A DNA stretch of 7,034 nucleotides, taken from NCBI GenBank assembly GCA_958454405.1, contig CAUEBO010000096.1, positions 1-7,034 of the forward strand, given 5' to 3'. Shown here piece by piece: positions 1-5,620 of this stretch (position 1 is its first letter; each line of letters begins with the position of its first letter). The position numbers and the translations under genes are program-made. The stretch is from an uncultured Eggerthellaceae bacterium. Its GTDB lineage: Bacteria; Actinomycetota; Coriobacteriia; Coriobacteriales; Eggerthellaceae. The notes beneath the pieces are model-generated. The model did no database searches. It had not been told where the DNA came from and saw nothing but the letters and a program-made list of their open reading frames with translations.

Positions 1-53
<53 letters not shown>

Positions 54-60
54 GATTAGG

Positions 61-145
61 TGGTGGGAGCGCTAGGATTCGAACCTAGGTAGGCATAGCC
101 AACGGGTTTACAGCCCGTCCCCTTTAGCCACTCGGGCACACTCCC
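61..145 (-). tRNA. tRNA-Tyr (GTA anticodon), complete, with encoded CCA
   Basis: This is a complete 85-base class II tRNA. Acceptor strands GGGAGTG and CGCTCCC pair (one G-T wobble), followed by discriminator A and an encoded CCA at 63-61. The anticodon stem ACGGG/CCCGT holds the loop CTGTAAA (anticodon GTA, tyrosine). The long variable arm contains a GGC/GCC stem, as expected for bacterial tRNA-Tyr. The T arm is CTAGG-TTCGAAT-CCTAG. It is first of a tandem pair with tRNA-Thr. I found no clear promoter upstream (146 and above). Confidence 0.97.
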
Positions 146-243
146 CTGTTGCTGCTTCAATTCATGTGTATTTTCAAGCTGCCTGCCCGCGCTTCGAAAG
201 CGATCCGAACGCGCGAGCAGGAGAATGATACGCTACGATCTTC

Positions 244-278
244 GGCGTGTCAACCGCCTACACGCCCCCGGGCGTGTC
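244..278. repeat. Two mutually exclusive hairpins in the 146-369 intergenic region
   Basis: GGCGTGTC occurs at 244-251 and again at 271-278. Between them ACACGCCC (260-267) is complementary to both copies. The right-hand pairing (260-267 with 270-277) is a perfect 8-bp dyad with a CC centre. The left-hand pairing (244-250 with 260-266) is 7 bp with a 9-base loop. The element lies 92 bases downstream of the minus-strand PEBP gene and 115 bases upstream of tRNA-Tyr. No U-tract follows on the minus strand, so it is not a classical intrinsic terminator. It could protect an mRNA 3' end or be a protein site. Nothing else recognisable lies in 146-369. Confidence 0.5.
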
Positions 279-369
279 TCCATCATTCCTCCTTTTCCCG
301 ACCCTGCGGCCCAGCGATTCGATCCGCCGCGCCGAGACCGGCACGCGCAGGCGGCGCAAGGAGCTCCGC

Positions 370-882
370 TCACGCCCGGCTGGGAAGCTCGAGGGACGTC
401 TCCGCCAGCACGTGGCCGCGGATGGCGCGGCGGAACTCGTTCAGGTAGTACCCTTCCGCGAAATCGAGCTCGCAATCGAGCGCGTAGACCGTGAGCGTGT
501 ACTCGTGCGTCTTGTCGGGCGGCTGCGGCCCCACGTAGCGGTGGATGACGTCGGGGTTGACGTGCCCGCCTCCGAACGGGGAGAAATCGCTGTTCGAGCC
601 TTGCACGCAGGGAACCGCGCCCGTGGCGCTGGCGTTCTCGGGAATGCTGCGGGTCTCGGGCGGGAAATTGCAGGCGATCCAGTGGATCCAGCAGAAGCCC
701 CCCACCGGGATGGCGTCCCAGTCGAGGAACGCGAGCGCGAGGGACTTCGCCGCGGGGGGCACGTCTTCGATCGCGATGGGAAACGAGCGGACAGGGTGGC
801 CCTCCAACTGGCACTCCTCCGGGGCGTGCTTGCCGAAGCGGTCGGGCAGCAGCCCGTTTTCCAGTTCCACGGAAATGCGCAT
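370..882 (-). CDS. YbhB/YbcL family Raf-kinase-inhibitor-like protein (PEBP fold)
   Basis: The 170-residue product belongs to the phosphatidylethanolamine-binding protein (PEBP) superfamily, bacterial YbhB/YbcL branch. These are small cytosolic or periplasmic anion/ligand-binding proteins whose bacterial role is poorly defined. Visible family landmarks are the DWDAIP segment (54-59, counterpart of the DPDAP ligand-pocket motif), the HW pair at 67-68 inside a GGFCWIHWIACNFPP stretch (61-75), and HRYVGPQPP (114-122) leading to YTLTVYALD (128-136). The length is normal for the family. No signal peptide is seen. The start at 882 is chosen because AAGGAG sits about 7 bases upstream and the PEBP homology begins at once. 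The same frame stays open upstream to 1437, but that part has no homology and runs across intergenic DNA and the glycosylase gene. It appears monocistronic, divergent from the glycosylase. Confidence 0.88.
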   Translation of the reverse strand: MRISVELENGLLPDRFGKHAPEECQLEGHPVRSFPIAIEDVPPAAKSLALAFLDWDAIPVGGFCWIHWIACNFPPETRSIPENASATGAVPCVQGSNSDFSPFGGGHVNPDVIHRYVGPQPPDKTHEYTLTVYALDCELDFAEGYYLNEFRRAIRGHVLAETSLELPSRA

Positions 883-949
883 GGCCGGTCTCCTTCCAAG
901 CAGGGACCGTGCGGCGCGCTGCGCCCGGGTCCCCCGTCGCCGTTGCTTC

Positions 950-960
950 TTTATATATAG
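950..960 (-). promoter_or_regulatory. Probable -10 region for the PEBP gene
   Basis: An isolated AT block in very GC-rich DNA reads TACTATATATAAAG on the minus strand, offering TATATA or TATAAA as a -10 hexamer about 70 bases before the start codon. No good -35 hexamer is visible at 16-18 bases, so the exact hexamer is uncertain. The glycosylase start is some 260 bases away, which makes the PEBP gene the likelier client. Confidence 0.35.
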
Positions 961-964
961 TAGA

Positions 965-1043
965 GGAAAACCGGGCCCCGGGGCCGGCTCTCCATCGCAC
1001 CGCCGCATTTTCCGGGCGCCTGCGGAAAAGCCCGCTTTCCCGC
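965..1043. repeat. Cluster of GGAAAA dyads in the 883-1221 intergenic region
   Basis: The 339-bp gap between the PEBP and glycosylase genes holds GGAAAA at 965-970, then a perfect 7-bp dyad TTTTCCG (1008-1014) / CGGAAAA (1023-1029). A further arm CTTTCCCGC (1035-1043) pairs with GCGGAAAAG (1022-1030), with one mismatch. The middle arm can therefore pair left or right. A 12-bp palindrome GGCCCCGGGGCC lies at 974-985. The T-left, A-right arrangement is opposite to an intrinsic terminator on either strand. A regulator-binding cluster is the simplest reading, but it is unproven. I see no gene in 883-1221. Confidence 0.35.
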
Positions 1044-1120
1044 GTGCTGCCGCGCGGCGCAGACGACGGCCTGGGGACGAAACGAAGCCGGCGGCGCGGC
1101 GGAGGCGGCGCCCGTCACCC

Positions 1121-1149
1121 TTGCCTGCGGCGCGCGGCCCGGCTACCAT
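1121..1149 (+). promoter_or_regulatory. Possible sigma-70-type promoter for the DNA glycosylase gene
   Basis: TTGCCT (1121-1126) and TACCAT (1144-1149) match the -35 and -10 consensus at 4 of 6 bases each and are exactly 17 bases apart. The predicted transcript start near 1157 leaves a leader of about 65 bases before the ATG at 1222. The match is moderate in GC-rich DNA, so chance is possible. Confidence 0.4.
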
Positions 1150-1221
1150 AAGGGGCGCCCGCGCTCGCATGCGCTTCGACGGCGGGCATGCAGGCGAACG
1201 GCCGAGAGACAGGAGGCGCGC

Positions 1222-1728
1222 ATGGGCGAGCCGCACCGCATCGCGCATCCATTGGACCCCGTCTTCGACGAGCGGTCGCGCGTGCTCGTCCTGGGGACGA
1301 TGCCCTCCCCCGCCTCGCGCGCGGCGGGCTTCTACTACGGGCACCCGCGAAACCGGTTCTGGAGCGTGCTGGCCGCGCTCTTCGACGAGCCGGAACCTCG
1401 CTCGAGCGAGGAGCGTGCGGCATTCGCCCTCGCGCACCGCATAGCCCTCTGGGACGTGCTCGCCTCGTGCACGATAGAGCGGGCCTCCGATGCGAGCATC
1501 GCCGACCCCGTCCCCAACGACCTTTCGGCCGTCCTCGGCGCCGCGCCTGTCGAAGCCGTGTTCACCACCGGCGCGAAGGCGGCAGCGCTCTACCGGAGGT
1601 TCAACGCCGATTCAGCGAATCGGCTGCCACACGTCGCGCTGCCCTCCACGAGCCCCGCGAACGCCCGGATGCGCCTTCCCGACCTGGTCGAAGCGTACCA
1701 GCCCATAAAAAACGCGCTCCGCCCATAG
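1222..1728 (+). CDS. DNA-deoxyinosine (hypoxanthine-DNA) glycosylase, UDG superfamily family 6
   Basis: The 168-residue protein matches the HDG branch of the uracil-DNA glycosylase superfamily. That branch removes hypoxanthine, the product of adenine deamination, from DNA and so starts base excision repair. Motif 1 is LGTMPSPASRAAGFYYGHP (24-42) followed by RNRFW (43-47). N44 corresponds to the asparagine reported as catalytically important in the family. IALWDVLASC (74-83) is a typical middle segment, FTTGAKA (114-120) ends a core strand, and PSTSPAN (141-147) is motif 2. The length is normal. The start is supported by AGGAGG 5 bases before the ATG; a nearby ATG at 1188 is in another frame. 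The last codons and stop are part of the putP terminator hairpin on the opposite strand. Activity on other deaminated bases (uracil) is possible. Confidence 0.88.
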   Translation: MGEPHRIAHPLDPVFDERSRVLVLGTMPSPASRAAGFYYGHPRNRFWSVLAALFDEPEPRSSEERAAFALAHRIALWDVLASCTIERASDASIADPVPNDLSAVLGAAPVEAVFTTGAKAAALYRRFNADSANRLPHVALPSTSPANARMRLPDLVEAYQPIKNALRP

Positions 1729-1739
1729 AGCGGAGCGCG
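1707..1739 (-). terminator. Intrinsic terminator for putP, inside the 3' end of the convergent glycosylase gene
   Basis: CGCGCTCCGC (1713-1722) and GCGGAGCGCG (1730-1739) form a perfect 10-bp GC-rich stem with a 7-base loop. Read on the minus strand it is followed directly by six Ts (1712-1707), the classical Rho-independent layout. It lies 48 bases past the putP stop. On the plus strand no T-run follows, so it should act only on putP transcripts. The stem and loop cover the glycosylase stop codon (1726-1728). Confidence 0.88.
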
Positions 1740-1760
1740 CCGGCGCGCATGCACCCGATG

Positions 1761-1779
1761 CCCCGCCCGGCGGGCGGGG
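1761..1779 (-). repeat. GC-only hairpin between the putP stop and its terminator
   Basis: CCCCGCCC (1761-1768) and GGGCGGGG (1772-1779) form a perfect 8-bp stem with a 3-base loop, 8 bases past the putP stop. No U-tract follows. It may block 3' exonucleases or ribosome run-on, or act as a first hairpin of a two-part terminator region. Confidence 0.45.
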
Positions 1780-1786
1780 GCCCCGT

Positions 1787-3349
1787 TTACACGTCAAGCT
1801 CCATATAGGTGTCGAACTCCTCGACGACCTCCTTGGACGGCTCCTTCGTGAGCAGCGACACCACTACGATGACGACGAGGGCGACCAAAAAGCCCGGGAG
1901 CAGTTCGTACACGCCGAACCAACCGCCGAGGGGGCTTATGAAGTTGTTCCAGACGATCACCGTGGCGGCTCCGGACACCATGCCGGCGATCGCGCCCGGA
2001 AGCGTCGTGCGGCGCCAGTACAGCGACAGCAGCATGAGCGGTCCGAACGACGCGCCGAACCCGGCCCACGCGTACGAGACGATGGTGAAGATGGACGAGT
2101 TCTGGTCGAGCGATATGAAGATGCCGAACAGAAGCACGGCCACCAGCGTCAAACGCGCGACGATCATCACCTGGCGATCGGTGGCGTCGCGTTTGAGAAG
2201 CCCTTTGAAGATGTTCGTGGCCACGGCGGATCCCGAGATGAGCAAATACGACGAGGAAGAGCTCATGGCCGCTGCGAAGATGCCCGACACCACGAGCCCG
2301 CAGAAGAACGACGGCAGCAGCATGTGGGACAGCACGATGAACACGCTTTCTGCAGCCGACTGCGTGAGGAACTCCGCGGGGATGACCGCCCGGCCGATGA
2401 GCCCGATGCACACGGCGCACGTGAGGGACACCACGAGCCAGATCATGGCGATCATGCGCGACTTCTTGATCTCGTCGGAATGGCGGACGCTCATGAAGCG
2501 CACGAGCACCTGCGGCATGCCGAAGTAGCCCAGGCCCCACGCGAGCCCCGACACGATGGTGATGACCCCGTAGGTGCCGGCGTCGCCGAACAGCGGGGCG
2601 CCGTCCTGCACGATCTGGTTGCCTGCATCATCCAACAGGGGCGTGGCTATCTCGGTGCCCGAAAGGAAGCCGGGGATGGCCTGCAAGAACGCCACCGTGT
2701 TGTCGACGCCGCCCGCAGCGGCGACCGAGCCGACGAACACCGTGGCCAAGGCGAAGAACATGAGCGTGCCCTGGATGAGGTCGGTCGTGCAGACCGACAG
2801 GTAGCCGCCCACGAACGTGTACAGGAACACGATGAGGGCGCCGATGACCATCATGGTGGCGTAATCCCAGCCGAACAGCGTCGAGAACAGCTTGCCGCAC
2901 GTGACGAAGCACGACCCCGTGTAGATGCTGAAGAACAGCAGGATGACGATGGCGGCGATGGTCATGAGGATGTGCTTGTCGTCATGGAAGCGGTTCGAGA
3001 AGAAATCGGGCACCGTGATGGAGTTGTTCGCCTTCTCGGAGTACTTGCGCAAACGCTTCGCCACGAACTTCCAGTTCAGGTACGTGCCGATGGCCAGGCC
3101 GATGGCGGTCCACATGGCGTCCGACGCGCCGGTGAAGTAGGCGACGCCCGGCAGGCCCATGAGCAGCCATCCCGACATGTCCGAAGCCTCCGCCGAAAGC
3201 GCCGTGAGCCACGGGCCCAAGCCGCGGCCGCCGAGGAAGTACTCCTCGCTCGACGAGTTCGATCGCTTGGCGTAGATGAATCCGATGACCACCACCACGA
3301 TGAAGTAGATGAGCATCGCGAATACGACCCAGAAATCATTGGAAACCAT
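1787..3349 (-). CDS. putP: Sodium/proline symporter PutP (SSS family)
   Basis: This 520-residue integral membrane protein is a solute:sodium symporter with about 13 hydrophobic segments that imports L-proline with Na+. It aligns with E. coli PutP nearly end to end. LGGRGLGP (39-46) keeps the arginine equivalent to R40. SDMSGWLLMGLPG (56-68) carries D57 (E. coli D55, Na+ binding) and W61. Y143 and W271 match substrate-site Y140 and W244. AAAMSS (359-364) supplies S363/S364 for the Na+-site S340/T341 pair. The family-typical VSYAWAGFGASFGP is at 424-437. It is longer than E. coli PutP (502), partly through an acidic, glycine-rich loop at about 228-258. Residue 54 is Glu where E. coli has Gly52. 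The start at 3349 is set by AAGGGA upstream and by alignment; the frame stays open to 3538 but lacks homology there. No putA is in view. Confidence 0.93.
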   Translation of the reverse strand: MVSNDFWVVFAMLIYFIVVVVIGFIYAKRSNSSSEEYFLGGRGLGPWLTALSAEASDMSGWLLMGLPGVAYFTGASDAMWTAIGLAIGTYLNWKFVAKRLRKYSEKANNSITVPDFFSNRFHDDKHILMTIAAIVILLFFSIYTGSCFVTCGKLFSTLFGWDYATMMVIGALIVFLYTFVGGYLSVCTTDLIQGTLMFFALATVFVGSVAAAGGVDNTVAFLQAIPGFLSGTEIATPLLDDAGNQIVQDGAPLFGDAGTYGVITIVSGLAWGLGYFGMPQVLVRFMSVRHSDEIKKSRMIAMIWLVVSLTCAVCIGLIGRAVIPAEFLTQSAAESVFIVLSHMLLPSFFCGLVVSGIFAAAMSSSSSYLLISGSAVATNIFKGLLKRDATDRQVMIVARLTLVAVLLFGIFISLDQNSSIFTIVSYAWAGFGASFGPLMLLSLYWRRTTLPGAIAGMVSGAATVIVWNNFISPLGGWFGVYELLPGFLVALVVIVVVSLLTKEPSKEVVEEFDTYMELDV

Positions 3350-3398
3350 GAGCGGTCCCTTTCCCCTCTTCTCGATGGTTCGTTGAGTCCACCGGCAG

Positions 3399-3404
3399 AT
3401 TATA
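3399..3404 (-). promoter_or_regulatory. Probable putP -10 box
   Basis: A perfect TATAAT on the minus strand lies 50 bases before the putP start codon, giving a leader of roughly 40 bases. The -35 position at 17 bases reads ACGACG, a poor match, which suggests dependence on an activator or an alternative spacing. Confidence 0.6.
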
Positions 3405-3492
3405 CGGCATGGAAACGCGCTCGTCGTCCACGTTTCGCCCAGGTGCTGCCGCCGGCCGGCCGCACGCGCGGAACCGGCGCGGCAGACAGCGT

Positions 3493-3512
3493 CCGAACAG
3501 GGCCGAACCGGG
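3493..3512. repeat. Tandem 10-bp direct repeat upstream of putP
   Basis: CCGAACAGGG (3493-3502) is followed at once by CCGAACCGGG (3503-3512), one mismatch. A third CCGAAC starts at 3539. The 10-bp period equals one helical turn, as in tandem regulator sites, and the block lies about 90 bases upstream of the putP -10. Function is not shown. Confidence 0.4.
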
Positions 3513-3794
3513 CGGAGGCGGACAAAGCCTCCGCGCATCCGAACACCATCAAACCATGCATATTGGGTATTTTTTCCCGGAACGCGGAGCTATTATTTAC
3601 CGATTTCAAACTAGGCGTTCCATTGTAAAAAGAAATAGATATATTTCCCGATTGAATTGGTTAATACTGGCGGTGACGTTGATCGGAGGCCGCTCGCACC
3701 GACGGGGCGGCAAGCCCGACAGGCACCTTGAAAGCCCTATACGAGCAAACGAACAGGCAATGAAGGCGGCCGCCGGCGCAAGCCGCGCAGCCGC

Positions 3795-4694
3795 TCACTG
3801 ATTGCAATCCGCACAATAAGCTATTGCCAGATCGATGAACGTGTCGACGATGGGCGGGCGCGTGATGTTCGCCTTCGAGCAGATGTAGAGCTGCCTGAAC
3901 GACTTCGGCGCCTCGGCTATCTTGACGAGGCTGATCTCGTTCGAGTACGAATCGAGGAGCCACGAACGGCACGCGATGGCCATGATGTCGGGGTTTCCCG
4001 CCACGATGGACGCCAGCGTTATCTCGTCGGCGTACAGATGGTCGATCGAGAGATCGTAGCCCTCGACGAGCCTGATGAGCTCGGGGCCGATCGGGCCTTT
4101 GAGGTTGTACGAGATCAGATAGTGGCCGCACAGCTCCTTGAGCGATATCTCGCTCCTCCTGCTGAACGGATGGTGCCGATTGACGGCGAGCACGGCCTCC
4201 TGGGTCCAGCAGGGATCGAACCGGATCTCGGGATCGGGGCCCATCGTGCCCGCGAAGGCGACGTCCACCACGCCGTTCTTGAGGTTCTTGAGCAACGCGG
4301 GCGTCGTCGACTGCTTCACGTTGATCCGTATCGTGCCGTGCGTCTGCTGGCGGAACTCGTAGATGACCTTCGACCAGTTCTCGTCCTGCACCGAATAGAT
4401 GGCGCCGTTGTTGATCTCCGTCCGGTTGAACGCGCCCTGCTTCTCGCGCAGAAGCGCCACGCCGTTGTCGAGGAAGTGCAAAGACGTGGCCACGTACTCG
4501 TAGAAGGCCCGCCCGTCCTTGGTCAGCTCGACTGCGCCCTTCTTCTTCTCCACGAGGGAAACGCCGAGCTCCTTTTCGAGCTTGCTGATGGCGAGCGAGA
4601 GCGTTGGCTGGGTGATCGACATGATGCGCGCCGTGTCGTTGCGGCTGCCGGTTTCGACAAGGGCCTTGAAGTAATAGAGGTGATCGAGGTTCAT
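3795..4694 (-). CDS. LysR-type transcriptional regulator, divergent from the CoA operon
   Basis: The 299-residue protein has the LysR layout: an N-terminal winged helix-turn-helix (about 1-60) with the ITQPTLSLAISKLEKELG segment (27-44) and the LTKDGRAFYEY wing and linker start (57-67). A linker helix follows (to about 88), then a C-terminal effector-binding domain of periplasmic-binding-protein type (about 92-295). The usual GSFTKAA helix is the divergent GSRNDTA (16-22). Length is typical. The start is supported by AAGGAGG 4 bases before the ATG. It is transcribed away from the crotonase/CoA-transferase operon across 82 bp, the classic arrangement for a LysR activator of its neighbour. Autoregulation and control of that operon by its substrate or a CoA-pathway intermediate are inferences. 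A role in putP control, the next gene on the same strand, cannot be excluded. Confidence 0.9.
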   Translation of the reverse strand: MNLDHLYYFKALVETGSRNDTARIMSITQPTLSLAISKLEKELGVSLVEKKKGAVELTKDGRAFYEYVATSLHFLDNGVALLREKQGAFNRTEINNGAIYSVQDENWSKVIYEFRQQTHGTIRINVKQSTTPALLKNLKNGVVDVAFAGTMGPDPEIRFDPCWTQEAVLAVNRHHPFSRRSEISLKELCGHYLISYNLKGPIGPELIRLVEGYDLSIDHLYADEITLASIVAGNPDIMAIACRSWLLDSYSNEISLVKIAEAPKSFRQLYICSKANITRPPIVDTFIDLAIAYCADCNQ

Positions 4695-4776
4695 AACGCC
4701 TCCTTATTCGTACGACGCACTATACCACCGCCTGGCAACGGGCTGTGCGCATCCCGAGACAACCGAAGGAGAACCT
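4695..4776. promoter_or_regulatory. Divergent promoter/operator region between the LysR gene and the crotonase operon
   Basis: On the minus strand TATAGT (4724-4719) is a good -10 for the regulator, about 25 bases before its start. On the plus strand the overlapping TATACC (4721-4726) could be a weak operon -10 with no proper -35, typical of activator-dependent promoters. Nearby are the 8-bp palindrome TCGTACGA (4708-4715) and the dyad CGGG-N10-CCCG (4739-4756). I could not fix a single T-N11-A LysR box. GAAGGAG (4765-4771) is the ribosome binding site of the crotonase gene. Confidence 0.5.
4741..4754 (+). repeat. Shared motif GGCTGYGCGCATCC, copy 1 (upstream of crotonase gene)
   Basis: The 14-mer at 4741-4754 matches 6913-6926 at 13 of 14 positions. 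The ACAA at 4759-4762 recurs at the same offset (6931-6934). One copy lies upstream of the first gene of the operon and the other upstream of the third. Confidence 0.45.
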
Positions 4777-5574
4777 ATGACAGATTCCGGGTATTGTCAA
4801 ATAAAGACGAACGAGCGCGACGGGATATACGTCATCACCCTCGACCGGCCCGAGGCGCGCAACGCCATCAACTCCGCCATGTGGGCGGAGCTCTGCGATG
4901 CGTTCGCCTACTTCGACCGCTCATCGCACCTGGCAGTCGCCATCCTCACGAACACGGGGAAGGTGTTCTGCGCGGGCGCGGACCTGAAGGAGTACAACGC
5001 CAAGACGCTCGCCCCGCCTGAAGGGCGCGAAACGTGGGGCACCGGCGGCATGACCCGGCGCTACTGGAGCAAGCCGATCATCATCGCCGCGAACGGCAAG
5101 ATCGTGGGCGGCGGCGCGGAAATGCTGCTCGCAAGCGACCTGGCCGTCATCACCGAAGACGCCACGGTCTCGTTTCCCGAAGTCAAAAACGCCCTCTTCC
5201 CCGGAGGAGGCGGGGCGCCTTTGAGGATAGGCCGGTCGATCCACCTCAAGCACGCCGTCGAGCTTCTGCTGACGGGGCGCCCCATCGATGCGCCGACCGC
5301 GGTGCAGTGGGGCCTTGCGAACCGCGCCGTGCCGGAAGAGTCGCTGATGGACGAAGCCATGGACCTCGCCCGCGCCATCATGGAGAACGGGCCCTTGGCG
5401 GTGTGCATGACCAAGCTGGCCATCTACGACTGCATGGACAAGAGCTTCATCTCCGAATCGGACGGATGGCGCATGATGGAGACGCTGAACGAGCAGGCGA
5501 AGAATTCCGAGGACGCGATGGAGGGAACCACCGCGTTCATGGAAAAGCGCCCGCCCGTATGGAAGGGCCGCTGA
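4777..5574 (+). CDS. Enoyl-CoA hydratase/isomerase family protein (crotonase), CaiD-like
   Basis: The 265-residue protein is a crotonase-fold enzyme acting on acyl-CoA thioesters (hydration, dehydration or isomerisation) in the cytoplasm. ITLDRPEARNAIN (20-32) is the N-terminal signature. CAGADLKE (65-72) and GGG (111-113) supply the oxyanion hole. E115 in GGGAEM and E135 in SFPEVKN align with the two catalytic glutamates of classical hydratase (rat Glu144 and Glu164), so true hydratase chemistry is possible. The C-terminal SEDAMEG and KRPPVWKGR closely resemble the end of E. coli CaiD (crotonobetainyl-CoA hydratase), which favours a CaiD-type role but does not prove the substrate. The ATG at 4777 has AAGGAG 5 bases upstream. 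It is first gene of the operon; the CoA-transferase follows after 46 bases. Confidence 0.9.
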   Translation: MTDSGYCQIKTNERDGIYVITLDRPEARNAINSAMWAELCDAFAYFDRSSHLAVAILTNTGKVFCAGADLKEYNAKTLAPPEGRETWGTGGMTRRYWSKPIIIAANGKIVGGGAEMLLASDLAVITEDATVSFPEVKNALFPGGGGAPLRIGRSIHLKHAVELLLTGRPIDAPTAVQWGLANRAVPEESLMDEAMDLARAIMENGPLAVCMTKLAIYDCMDKSFISESDGWRMMETLNEQAKNSEDAMEGTTAFMEKRPPVWKGR

Positions 5575-5620
5575 AACGCGCAGGGAACGCTTGAGACGAT
5601 CTTCGGACAAGGAGGAGCAC

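Larger units (their letters stand above)
3350..3794. other. 445-bp intergenic region between lysR-type gene and putP, with an AT-rich patch
   Basis: No convincing gene is seen. From right to left it holds GC-rich DNA after the regulator's stop (including the palindrome GGCGGCCGCC at 3765-3774), an AT-rich patch at about 3547-3665 that contrasts sharply with its surroundings, the tandem repeat at 3493-3512, and the putP promoter box. Inside the patch GAAATA (3632-3637) and TATTTC (3642-3647) form a weak 6-bp stem followed on the minus strand by five Ts. It is a poor candidate terminator for the regulator gene, about 150 bases past its stop. The open frame on the plus strand (3409-3801) has no recognisable domain and overlaps the regulator's end. 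Confidence 0.5.

Noticed and set aside
883..1437. N-terminal extension of the PEBP gene (same frame open to 1437)
   Set aside because: The added residues show no homology, overlap the glycosylase gene antisense, and the ATG at 882 has a good ribosome binding site.
545..1444. 299-codon plus-strand frame across the PEBP gene, intergenic DNA and glycosylase start
   Set aside because: It crosses two real genes in the wrong frame or strand and has low-complexity arginine-rich content.
3350..3538. 63-residue N-terminal extension of PutP
   Set aside because: It would cover the TATAAT box and has no match to PutP. The start at 3349 aligns with the known N-terminus and has AAGGGA upstream.
2324..3628. 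434-codon open frame on the plus strand opposite putP
   Set aside because: It lies antisense to a clearly recognised putP, is rich in Arg, His, Glu, Asp and Ala as expected from a GC-rich shadow frame, and has no domain or ribosome binding site.
3409..3801. 130-codon plus-strand frame in the putP/LysR intergenic region
   Set aside because: No ribosome binding site, no domain, composition changes along its length, and it overlaps the regulator's 3' end and the putP promoter.
4038..5021. 327-codon plus-strand frame opposite the LysR gene and into the crotonase gene
   Set aside because: It is antisense to the regulator, crosses the divergent promoter and enters the crotonase gene in the wrong frame.
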